A stretch of 8,110 nucleotides of DNA from the NCBI GenBank assembly GCA_035511515.1, contig DATKFG010000115.1:1-8110 (forward strand), given 5' to 3'. Below, piece after piece: positions 1-5,675 of this stretch. Every line of letters starts with the position of its first letter. Position 1 is the first letter of the stretch. A program made the position numbers and the translations under genes. The notes under the pieces were generated by a model, which made no database searches, was not told the DNA's origin, and saw only the letters and a program-made list of their open reading frames with translations. This DNA comes from VBCK01 sp035511515. Its GTDB lineage: Bacteria > Pseudomonadota > Gammaproteobacteria > Burkholderiales > Burkholderiaceae_F.

Positions 1-2620
1 CAGCGTCGACGCACAGCCAAGCCGCGCCCGATCGCCCCTCGCCCGCGCAGCGGGAGAGGGGTGGGGGTGAGGGCTGCAGATCGCACGGCTCCAGCGTGCA
101 ATACCAGTCGCTGATGGTCACGCACACCGGCCGCACCGTCACGCCGTGGTTGATCGCATCGCGCACGATCTGCGCGGGCGCATAAAAGCCCAGCGGCTGC
201 GAATCGAGCAGGGCGGCGCAGAACGCGGCCGGCTGGTGGCACTTGAGCCACGACGAGACGTACACCAGCAGCGCGAAGCTGGCCGCGTGGCTCTCCGGAA
301 AGCCGTACTCGCCGAAGCCCTGGATCTGCCGGAAGATCTGCTCGGCGTATTCGTTGCTGTAGCCGCGCGCCAGCATGCCGGCGATCAGTCGGTCGCGAAA
401 CGGCCCCAGGCCGCCTTTGCGCTTCCAGGCCGCCATCGCGCGCCGCAGCCGGTCGGCTTCGCCCGGCGTGAAGCCGGCCGCAACCACCGCCAGCTGCATC
501 ACCTGCTCCTGGAAGATCGAAACGCCCAGCGTGCGCTCCAGCACGGACTTGACCGCCTCGGACGGATAGGTGACCGGCTCCAGGCCCTGGCGCCGCCGCA
601 GATACGGATGCACCATGCCGCCCTGGATCGGGCCCGGCCGCACGATCGCGGTCTCGATCACCAGGTCGTAGAAGCACCGCGGGCGCAGCCGCGGCAGCAT
701 GTTCATCTGCGCGCGTGACTCGACCTGGAACACGCCCAGCGAATCGCCGCGTCCCAGCATCCGGTACACCGCCGGATCCTCGGACGGAATGTCCTGCAGC
801 CGCAGGTTCGATCCGTTGAAGGTGTTCAGATGGTCCAGCGCCCGCCGCACGCAGGTGAGCATCCCGAGCGCCAGCACGTCGATCTTCAGAAGTCCCAGCG
901 CATCCAGGTCGTCCTTGTCCCACTGGATCACGGTGCGATCCGGCATCGCGGCGTTCTCGATCGGAACCAGGCGCGAGAGCGCATCGCGCGCGATCACGAA
1001 GCCGCCGCTGTGCTGCGACAGGTGGCGCGGAAAGCCGATCAGAAGGTGCGCCAGTTCGGTGAGCTGCGCGATCACCGGGTTGTCGGCATCGAAGCCGGCC
1101 TGCGCGAGCAGCTCCGGGCGGATGCGGCTGCCGTCCCACCACGACATGCTCTTGGCCAGCCGGTCGACCTGGTCGAGCGAAAGGCCCAGCGCCTTGCCCA
1201 GGTCGCGCAGCGCGCCGCGCGGCCGATACGTGTGCAGCGCGGCGGTCAGCGCGGCCCGATGGCGGCCGTATTTCGCGTACACGTACTGCATCACCTCTTC
1301 GCGCCGCTGGTGCTCGAAATCGACGTCGATGTCGGGCGGCTCGTTGCGCTCGCTGCTGACAAAGCGTTCGAACAGCACGCTGATCCGATCCGGGTCGACC
1401 TCGGTGATGCCCAGGCAGTAGCACACCGCCGAGTTGGCCGCCGAGCCACGGCCCTGGCACAGGATGCGCCGCTCACGCGCGAAGCGCACGATGTCGTACA
1501 CGGTCAGGAAGTACGGTTCGTAGCGCAGCTCGCCGATCAGCGCCAGCTCGTGCTCGATCAGCGCGCGCACCTTGTCCGGCACGCCCTGCGGGTAGCGCGT
1601 CGCCGCGCCCTCCCAGGTCACGCTGCGCAGATGGGTGGCGGGCGTTTGGCCGTCCGGGACGATCTCGTCGGGATACTCGTAACGCAGCTCATCGAGCGAG
1701 AAACGGCAGCGCTCGGCGATCGCCAGCGTCTGCGCCAGCAACTCGGCCGGGTAGATGCGGCCGAGCCGGTACAACGGACGCAGGTAGCGCTCGGCGTTGG
1801 GCGCCAGCTCGCGGCCGCACTGCGCAAGCGGCGTGCGCAAGCGCACCGCCGTCAGCGCATCCTGCAGTTTCTTGCGGCTTCGCACGTGCATGTGCACGCA
1901 GCCGGCCGCAACCAGCGGCAAAGCGGCGAGCGAGCCGATGTGCTGCAGCGAAGCCAGCCACGCCTCGTCGTCCGGGCCGCGGATCAGTTCGCAGGCGATC
2001 CAGCTGCGCCCGGGCAGCAGCTGCTGCAGCCAGCGCGCCTCCTGCTCGATCGTCGCCAGTTCGGTTGCGGATTGCCGCCGTCCGCGCGGCGCCGGCTCGG
2101 GCTTGCCCTCCGAAGCCCTGGCAGGGGCGAAGGAGGGCACCAGCAGCGCCAGCGTGTCTTGCAGCAGAGGGGCCCGCGCGGCCAGATCGGCCTTGGTGAG
2201 CCGATATTCGCCCTTGGGCGCGGCGCGCCGTGCCAGCGTGACCAGCTCCGACAGGTTGCCGTACCCGGCGCGCGTGGCCGCCAGCAGCACCAGGCGCGGG
2301 CCATCGGCGAGCTGGATTTCGGTGCCGTGGATCAGGCGGAATTCCGGGCCATCGCCTGCGCGCTGTTCCTCCCCTCTCCCGCTTGCGGGAGAGGGGCAGA
2401 GCTTGCCCTGCGTAGCCGGGCTACGCCCGGCGAAGCAGGGGGTGAGGGCCCGCAGCGCCAAGTGCGCTCGAACCGACCCTGCGAAGGAGCACTCGTCGGT
2501 GATCGCCAGTCCCGTGTAGCCGAGGGCGAGGGCGCGCTCGACCAGCTCTTCCGGATGCGAGGCGCCGCGCAGGAAGCTGAAGTTGGAGATGCAATGCAGT
2601 TCGGCGTAGGACGGCTGCAT
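1..2620 (-). CDS. dnaE2: Error-prone DNA polymerase DnaE2 (C-family), 3' end outside window
   Basis: Alpha-subunit-like polymerase that performs mutagenic lesion bypass in the SOS response together with ImuA and ImuB. I followed one open frame of 873 codons with no stop from ATG 2620 to the left edge; relatives are about 1,030-1,100 residues, so roughly the last fifth is missing. The N-terminus (YAELHCISNFSFLRGASHP) is the typical PHP domain start. The polymerase core shows PDIDVDF at about residues 429-435 and LLKIDVLAL with Asp581, matching the C-family catalytic aspartates; FQEQVMQLAVVAAGF and GFPESHAASFALLVY are also characteristic. The ATG is chosen because family similarity begins there and the LexA box lies 20 nt upstream; no good Shine-Dalgarno is seen. 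Oddities are three in-frame palindromic-repeat segments at about residues 54-90, 161-172 and 849-866. The core motifs are intact, so the gene looks functional. Confidence 0.96.
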   Translation of the reverse strand, partial: MQPSYAELHCISNFSFLRGASHPEELVERALALGYTGLAITDECSFAGSVRAHLALRALTPCFAGRSPATQGKLCPSPASGRGEEQRAGDGPEFRLIHGTEIQLADGPRLVLLAATRAGYGNLSELVTLARRAAPKGEYRLTKADLAARAPLLQDTLALLVPSFAPARASEGKPEPAPRGRRQSATELATIEQEARWLQQLLPGRSWIACELIRGPDDEAWLASLQHIGSLAALPLVAAGCVHMHVRSRKKLQDALTAVRLRTPLAQCGRELAPNAERYLRPLYRLGRIYPAELLAQTLAIAERCRFSLDELRYEYPDEIVPDGQTPATHLRSVTWEGAATRYPQGVPDKVRALIEHELALIGELRYEPYFLTVYDIVRFARERRILCQGRGSAANSAVCYCLGITEVDPDRISVLFERFVSSERNEPPDIDVDFEHQRREEVMQYVYAKYGRHRAALTAALHTYRPRGALRDLGKALGLSLDQVDRLAKSMSWWDGSRIRPELLAQAGFDADNPVIAQLTELAHLLIGFPRHLSQHSGGFVIARDALSRLVPIENAAMPDRTVIQWDKDDLDALGLLKIDVLALGMLTCVRRALDHLNTFNGSNLRLQDIPSEDPAVYRMLGRGDSLGVFQVESRAQMNMLPRLRPRCFYDLVIETAIVRPGPIQGGMVHPYLRRRQGLEPVTYPSEAVKSVLERTLGVSIFQEQVMQLAVVAAGFTPGEADRLRRAMAAWKRKGGLGPFRDRLIAGMLARGYSNEYAEQIFRQIQGFGEYGFPESHAASFALLVYVSSWLKCHQPAAFCAALLDSQPLGFYAPAQIVRDAINHGVTVRPVCVTISDWYCTLEPCDLQPSPPPLSRCAGEGRSGAAWLCVDA
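24..74 (+). repeat. Palindromic repeat (family A) inside dnaE2
   Basis: A 12-nt arm (35-46) pairs with 50-61 with one mismatch around a 3-nt loop, followed by a tail GGGGGTGAGGG (63-73). The 51-nt unit matches the reverse complement of 8004-8054 at 50 of 51 positions. Read on the minus strand it encodes a stretch containing PSPPPLSRCAGEG in frame in DnaE2, just after the conserved SDWYCTLEP. It is REP-like; mobility by a RAYT transposase is only a family-level inference. Confidence 0.9.
2104..2139. repeat. Palindromic repeat (family B) inside dnaE2
   Basis: Perfect 8-nt arms TGCCCTCC (2104-2111) and GGAGGGCA (2132-2139) enclose an imperfect inner stem. Its left part, GCTTGCCCTCCGAAGCC (2101-2117), closely resembles GCTTGCCCTGCGTAGCC at 2401-2417, so the two are probably one family. 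On the minus strand it encodes VPSFAPARASEGKP in DnaE2, in a spot where relatives are variable. Confidence 0.7.
2371..2448 (+). repeat. Composite palindromic repeat (family A with nested family B) inside dnaE2
   Basis: The first hairpin is a perfect 12-bp palindrome (2371-2382 with 2385-2396, 2-nt loop). The family A tail GGGGGTGAGGG follows only at 2438-2448. Between them, 2397-2437 holds a second palindrome (outer arms CCCTGC 2406-2411 and GCAGGG 2435-2440; inner arms GCCGGGC 2415-2421 and GCCCGGC 2425-2431), related to the repeat at 2104-2139. In the copy at 24-74 the tail directly follows the hairpin, so this looks like one repeat inserted in another. The dnaE2 frame remains open throughout. 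Confidence 0.85.
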
Positions 2621-2640
2621 CGGGCGGGCACCGACAGGAG

Positions 2641-2660
2641 TACTGTATAAATATACAGTA
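2641..2660. promoter_or_regulatory. LexA (SOS) box between dnaE2 and a divergent operon
   Basis: TACTGTATAAATATACAGTA on the plus strand is a 20-bp palindrome whose arms TACTGTATA and TATACAGTA mirror each other exactly apart from the centre. It matches the E. coli LexA consensus (CTGT-N8-ACAG with an AT-rich core). Its edge is 20 nt from the dnaE2 ATG, so bound repressor would cover the promoter or start region. It lies 86 nt from the start of the divergent gene at 2747. Confidence 0.95.
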
Positions 2661-2667
2661 CCCGGCG

Positions 2668-2673
2668 CATAAT
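2668..2673 (+). promoter_or_regulatory. Possible -10 element for the divergent secreted-protein operon
   Basis: CATAAT matches five of six bases of the sigma-70 -10 hexamer and lies 7 nt beyond the LexA box on the side facing the gene at 2747. Any -35 would fall within the box, but no good -35 hexamer is present (TGTATA at 18-nt spacing is the best). It is plausible only because of its placement. Confidence 0.3.
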
Positions 2674-2746
2674 CCCCACGGCCGGTCCCGTCTGGCGCAC
2701 AGCGGGGCCGGGGAGTTTTCGGTACCCTGAGCGATCGGGTCGGGGG

Positions 2747-3202
2747 GTGAATTTGCGTGTCAGAGGCGTTGCCGGGGATCTGGGTCCATGGCTGATCGCC
2801 GCCATGCTGATCGGTTCAGGCCGGTCCGAAGCCCAGCAGGCCGACGCCGAAGAGGCCGCGGGTGCCGAGGCGATCCAGAATGGCTGCGGGTCCGTCGTTC
2901 TGGTGCGGTGCGCACCGCGCGAGCAGAACGCCGATCAGCCGGCCGATTCGCGCGAGGCCACCGGCCAGAAGCTGCAATCGCGGCGGCTTCGGCAGGCGCA
3001 GGCGCAAGCGGGGCTGGACGCGATCGAGATCACGGCCGAGCCACCCACGGAGCTGCCGTCCGACTCGTGGGAGAGCTTTCGCGAATCCGTATCGAGCGCT
3101 GCCGTGCCCAACTGCCTGAGCCCGGAAGTTTTTCCTGCCGCGCAGGGTTTGCTCAGGGCGCCCGTCCTGCTGCACGCGGCAGCGGTCGGCAAGTGCCGCT
3201 GA
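2747..3202 (+). CDS. Small secreted protein of unknown function
   Basis: 151 residues from a GTG start. The N-terminus looks like a Sec signal peptide: a basic start, hydrophobic PWLIAAMLIGSG (about residues 14-25) and a likely cleavage site after SEA (about residue 29). The mature part has an Ala/Glu/Gln-rich, probably helical middle (about residues 58-92), a Pro/Ser linker and a C-terminus ending AAAVGKCR. Four cysteines (47, 55, 123, 150) could form two disulfides in the periplasm. I do not recognise a family. The stop is 4 nt before the next gene, so the two probably form an operon. The Shine-Dalgarno is poor, only a G-rich stretch before the GTG, so the start is less certain than the frame. 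The frame is supported by the signal peptide and tight coupling to a second secreted protein. Confidence 0.72.
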   Translation: MNLRVRGVAGDLGPWLIAAMLIGSGRSEAQQADAEEAAGAEAIQNGCGSVVLVRCAPREQNADQPADSREATGQKLQSRRLRQAQAQAGLDAIEITAEPPTELPSDSWESFRESVSSAAVPNCLSPEVFPAAQGLLRAPVLLHAAAVGKCR

Positions 3203-3206
3203 GGCG

Positions 3207-3704
3207 ATGAGCATGAGAGACGACCTCGCGGTCCGGCTGGCGGTGAGCCTGTGGCTGATCGCCGCGGCGGGGCCGGCCCGCGCGGACCAGTGGACCGTCG
3301 AGAAGGCCGGGTTCAACCTTTATCAGATCAGCGGCCAGAACGTCTTCATACGCACCCAGGGCTGTGACGATGCTCCGGCCTCCGGCGTCGTCAATGTTCA
3401 GAAGGACGGTGCCACGCGCAAGCTGACGTTCAGCGGAGCGGGCGCTAGCTGCACCGTCAAGGACTTCCTGGTTCCCGCCAAGGTAGCGTGGGACCAGTAC
3501 ACGGTGCGGCTGACGCAGGATCAAGGCAGGGACTGGTATCAGGTAACCGACAGCGACCTGTATTTGAAGACAGTCGGTTGCATCAGCCGCACGCTGTCGG
3601 AGACGGCGATGCTGGACCTGACCGGCGACGGCAGAGGCTGGGTTCGCTTCGCCGACGGGCGGCGATGCGGCATCGAGCACGCCTTCAAGCGTTTCAATCC
3701 CTGA
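3207..3704 (+). CDS. Secreted protein with two tandem Cys-paired repeats, unknown function
   Basis: 165 residues with a clear signal peptide (hydrophobic LAVSLWLIAAAG, likely cleavage after ARA at about residue 26), so probably periplasmic or exported. The mature part is an internal duplication offset by 72 residues: YQISGQNVFIRTQGC (39-53) aligns with YQVTDSDLYLKTVGC (111-125). A DG turn and a strand then lead to a second Cys in each unit. The cysteines are C53/C82 and C125/C154, each pair 29 apart, suggesting one disulfide per unit and a beta-rich fold. The nearby ATG at 3213 has better spacing (8 nt) from GAGG at 3201-3204 and may be the true start; it only trims two residues of the signal peptide. 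It lies 4 nt after the preceding secreted-protein gene. No known family is recognised. Confidence 0.88.
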   Translation: MSMRDDLAVRLAVSLWLIAAAGPARADQWTVEKAGFNLYQISGQNVFIRTQGCDDAPASGVVNVQKDGATRKLTFSGAGASCTVKDFLVPAKVAWDQYTVRLTQDQGRDWYQVTDSDLYLKTVGCISRTLSETAMLDLTGDGRGWVRFADGRRCGIEHAFKRFNP

Positions 3705-3710
3705 CTTCTG

Positions 3711-3746
3711 TCGCCCGCGAAGCGCAGAGGGGTCCGGGGTGAGGGT
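3711..3746 (+). repeat. Decayed family A palindromic repeat between convergent genes
   Basis: This segment has the right half of the family A unit (CGCCCGCG, then AGAGGGG, then CCGGGGTGAGGG) but has lost the matching left arm, so the stem is reduced to GCG/CGC. It fills nearly all of the 42-nt gap between the secreted-protein operon and the end of the convergent cupin gene. It may once have served as a bidirectional terminator, but no U tract is present. Confidence 0.55.
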
Positions 3747-4259
3747 CTAGAACGGCCCGCCGGCCTCGCGCAGCCGGTCCGACAGCCCGTCGTGCGGCCC
3801 CAGCGGCCGCGCCGGCAGGTCCTTCCAGTGGTGCTCGCCGATCTGGACATTGCGGGCCGGATGCAGCGGGTAGTGAAACCGGTTGTCGTCGCGGTTGCGA
3901 TCGCCGACCACCAGCAGTCGCACATCGGAGTCGGTGTTGTTGATGAAGGTGTGGCACAGCCCCGTGCCGGCCCGAAAGCCGACGCCGTCGCCGGCGGCCA
4001 GCCGCACCAGCTCGCCGTCCAGCCAGACATCGGGCGTGCCCTCAATCACGTAGATGAACTCATCCTCGGTTTCCTCGCAATGCGGCCACGAGGTGCGTCG
4101 TCCGGGCGGCACCAGCTCGTGATGGATGCCGATCCGAGCCAGGCCGAAGACGCGTCCGAACGGCGAGCCGATCGACAGCAGCTCCTGGCTGTCCGGGTAA
4201 TGCGAGTTGTCGGGCTCCTGGATCTGCTTCCAGTGCTTGATGCAATCGGGACGGGTCAT
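3747..4259 (-). CDS. Cupin-domain protein (resembles COG3837)
   Basis: 170-residue single-domain cupin, a small cytoplasmic beta-barrel. The first cupin motif is PPGRRTSWPHCEETEDEF (about 51-68), followed by YVIEG and VWLDGELVRLAAGD. The second is GFRAGTGLCHTFINN (about 94-108). Candidate metal ligands are His60, Glu62 or Glu65/67, and His103; the usual first HxH is HxE here. The C-terminal tail (FHYPLHPARNVQIGEHHWKDLP) is typical of the group. Substrate is unknown; relatives include sugar- or small-molecule-binding proteins and uncharacterised ones. GGAG at 4268-4271, 8 nt before the ATG, is a good ribosome binding site. The gene starts 15 nt after the PIN gene ends, so it is probably cotranscribed with the toxin-antitoxin genes, although nothing suggests it belongs to that module. 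Confidence 0.9.
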   Translation of the reverse strand: MTRPDCIKHWKQIQEPDNSHYPDSQELLSIGSPFGRVFGLARIGIHHELVPPGRRTSWPHCEETEDEFIYVIEGTPDVWLDGELVRLAAGDGVGFRAGTGLCHTFINNTDSDVRLLVVGDRNRDDNRFHYPLHPARNVQIGEHHWKDLPARPLGPHDGLSDRLREAGGPF

Positions 4260-4274
4260 GGTCTTGTCTCCGAA

Positions 4275-4685
4275 TCAGTCCAACAGCGCTTCAGCCAATG
4301 ATCGCGGCGAGTGAATCGTCACGCCGCTGAACACCTTCCCGTAGCCCGCCCCGAAATGCGTACGGTCACCCGTCACGAGGGCGTCACAGCGTAGGTGCAC
4401 CGCGGCCGCCAGTACCGGCCGATCCTTCTCGGCCAGCCAGTTGATGTCCGGCGGTGGCAGCTCGGTAATTTGCACGGGGGCGACTCGCAATTGCCCGATC
4501 AATGCCTCGAACGCTTCCAGCGTTTCGGGATTCTTGGCTGACAGGTTGCGGCGCGCCTCGCCAACGACATAGTCGTCTACCCAGCACTCGTGCTTACGTT
4601 CCAGCAGCAGCCGTAGCAGTTTTCTAACGGCGCCGTCGGACTTCGTGGCGGAGAACAGGATGTTCGCATCCAGAAACAACCCCAT
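4275..4685 (-). CDS. PIN-domain toxin (VapC-like ribonuclease)
   Basis: 136 residues covering one PIN domain. PIN toxins are Mg-dependent ribonucleases that cut RNA and stop translation. The expected acidic residues are present: Asp6 in LFLDANILFSA, Glu43 in VVGEARRN, Asp88 in EKDRPVLAAA and Asp107 in ALVTGDRTHF. The arrangement fits the family annotated as putative toxin-antitoxin PIN components more than classical short VapC. It begins 20 nt after the AbrB-type antitoxin gene, the usual antitoxin-first order. No clear Shine-Dalgarno is seen, and a small hairpin lies just upstream, so translation may be weak or coupled. The catalytic set is complete, so the protein should be active if expressed. 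The RNA target cannot be told from sequence. Confidence 0.9.
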   Translation of the reverse strand: MGLFLDANILFSATKSDGAVRKLLRLLLERKHECWVDDYVVGEARRNLSAKNPETLEAFEALIGQLRVAPVQITELPPPDINWLAEKDRPVLAAAVHLRCDALVTGDRTHFGAGYGKVFSGVTIHSPRSLAEALLD

Positions 4686-4691
4686 CGTTTC

Positions 4692-4705
4692 GGCAGGCCG
4701 CTGCC
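4692..4705 (-). other. Small hairpin in the antitoxin-toxin spacer
   Basis: GGCAG (4692-4696) and CTGCC (4701-4705) form a 5-bp GC-rich stem with a 4-nt loop. It lies between the AbrB-type stop and the PIN start codon, where a ribosome binding site would be. It could lower toxin translation relative to antitoxin; in a GC-rich genome it may also be chance. Confidence 0.3.
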
Positions 4706-4981
4706 TCAGCGGCGCGGCTTGCGCGCCGTCCGGCGGGCGCGCTTGACCAGCGGCTCCTTGGCGCGGAAGAAGGCGGCCAGGTCGGCCTCGGCAGCATCGA
4801 ACTCGCGTTCGCGCTCAGGCGTGTATATCTCGATCGGCAGCGTTACCGCGGGGCGCAGCAGCAGTCCCTCGGGCGTTGTCTCGGCGATCAGATGATCTTC
4901 GGGCTTCAAACCCATTGCTTGGCGCAGCTTGGCCGGGAGTGTGATGACGCCGCGGCTATTGATGGTGACGGTGGCTTTCAC
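4706..4981 (-). CDS. AbrB/MazE-fold antitoxin
   Basis: 91 residues from a GTG start: KATVTINSRGVITLPAKLRQAMGLKPEDHL is the swapped-hairpin AbrB/SpoVT DNA-binding fold (about residues 2-32, in two parts here: KATVTINSRGVITLPAK and LRQAMGLKPEDHL). A middle segment (VTLPIEIYTPERERE) and an acidic helix follow, which probably wrap the toxin. The C-terminus is strongly basic (KRARRTARKPRR). It should neutralise the PIN toxin and repress its own promoter. A TTG at 5029 would extend the protein by 16 residues and overlap the upstream stop. I prefer GTG 4981 because the domain begins there and an extended -10 promoter sits in the gap; the mRNA may then be almost leaderless. Confidence 0.88.
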   Translation of the reverse strand: MKATVTINSRGVITLPAKLRQAMGLKPEDHLIAETTPEGLLLRPAVTLPIEIYTPEREREFDAAEADLAAFFRAKEPLVKRARRTARKPRR

Positions 4982-4988
4982 GTATTTC

Positions 4989-5018
4989 AGTATAGCAGAA
5001 ATGCAGTAACTGGGTGTA
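4989..5018 (-). promoter_or_regulatory. Extended -10 promoter for the AbrB-PIN module
   Basis: On the minus strand TGCTATACT (4997-4989) is an extended -10 element (TGn plus TATACT, five of six matches to TATAAT). TACACC (5018-5013) is a weak -35 at 18-nt spacing. The -10 ends 7 nt before the GTG at 4981, which puts the expected transcription start at or next to the start codon. It lies in the 44-nt gap after the ParE/RelE-like stop. Confidence 0.55.
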
Positions 5019-5025
5019 CCCTGGG

Positions 5026-5340
5026 TCAACTGCGCCGTCGATGGCGCCAGTAGCCCGGGCGTCTTGCATGGTGCGCGAATGCGATGACGAAGATCTCCAT
5101 GTGACGTTCTACAACGACCACGTCGAACGGAAAGCGTTTGAGGATCAGGCGCTTTACGCCGCGCGCCCGTGCCGAAGAAGGAACCGGCGATAGTGGGACA
5201 ATTTCTTCCTCGAGAAGATCGAGCGCCGCATCAATAGCTCGCTGAAACTCGACGCCGAGTCCCGGCTGCTTGTGCTCATACCACGTCGCGGCTTCTACTG
5301 CTTCTTGGGAGGCCGCTTCATGGATGCGCACGACCCGCAT
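5026..5340 (-). CDS. ParE/RelE-superfamily toxin
   Basis: 104 residues with the compact RelE/ParE fold: an N-terminal strand (RVVRIHEAASQEAVEAATWYE), two helices (about residues 12-45) and a C-terminal beta sheet. The end, FVIAFAHHARRPGYWRHR, is a hallmark of this group. Members either cut ribosome-bound mRNA or inhibit gyrase; the sequence does not say which. Its ATG overlaps the antitoxin stop by one base (TGATG), so the two genes are translationally coupled. It follows its antitoxin in the usual order and appears intact. Together they form a complete type II addiction module just downstream of imuB. Confidence 0.92.
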   Translation of the reverse strand: MRVVRIHEAASQEAVEAATWYEHKQPGLGVEFQRAIDAALDLLEEEIVPLSPVPSSARARGVKRLILKRFPFDVVVVERHMEIFVIAFAHHARRPGYWRHRRRS

Positions 5341-5579
5341 CAGGACCGATTGATGCGTTCGCGCAGCCGCCGCGAGAATTCCTCGCGGTCGATCAGCGCC
5401 GCAGTTCCGGAATCGATTTCATCCAGGCGCCGCAACACCTCGGCATCCCACTGCTGAGCGGCCTTTGCGTCAGCACGACCGTCGAGGCTGGCAACCAGAT
5501 CATGAGCAAGTTGCGCACGCTCGTCGTCTGTCAGCCCCAGCGCTTCGCTGCGTACTTTCTCGAGTGCCGGATTGGTCAT
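5340..5579 (-). CDS. Addiction-module antitoxin (Unstab_antitox-like)
   Basis: 79 residues: an N-terminal LGLTDDERAQLAHDLVASLDG segment (about 14-34 in the product), then WDAEVLRRLDEIDSG and a C-terminal EEFSRRLRERINRS. This is the pattern of the putative addiction-module component family (Pfam Unstab_antitox), which has no classical DNA-binding domain and pairs with ParE/RelE-like toxins. The frame is open upstream to 5672, but ATG 5579 is chosen because the family starts there and GGAG (5585-5588) sits 5 nt upstream. The stop overlaps the toxin start. It lies 96 nt downstream of imuB, in the same direction, so read-through from the SOS genes is possible. Confidence 0.9.
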   Translation of the reverse strand: MTNPALEKVRSEALGLTDDERAQLAHDLVASLDGRADAKAAQQWDAEVLRRLDEIDSGTAALIDREEFSRRLRERINRS

Positions 5580-5675
5580 AGAGGCTCCGGGTGGGATTCG
5601 ATGGTCACGGAACGCGATTCGTGCTGCGAGCGAAACGATGTTATCACCGGGTTGAGTTGAAGAAACGTTCAACCA

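Noticed and set aside
830..2650. 606-codon open frame on the plus strand
   Set aside because: It is antisense to dnaE2, which has conserved motifs along its length. The Arg/Gln/Ala-rich translation is typical of a GC-rich shadow frame.
2788..3210. 140-codon plus-strand frame overlapping the first secreted protein
   Set aside because: It is Arg-rich with no signal peptide or domain. The 2747 frame has a signal peptide and tight coupling to the next gene.
3153..3680. 175-codon minus-strand frame opposite the second secreted protein
   Set aside because: The plus-strand frame shows a signal peptide and an internal duplication with conserved cysteines, so this is a shadow.
5580..5672. N-terminal extension of the Unstab_antitox-like antitoxin
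   Set aside because: Family similarity starts at ATG 5579, which has GGAG 5 nt upstream. The extension would begin inside the imuB stop region.
5656..5673. Hairpin GTTGAA/TTCAAC after imuB as a terminator
   Set aside because: The stem is only 6 bp, AT-rich and has no U tract, so it is too weak to call.
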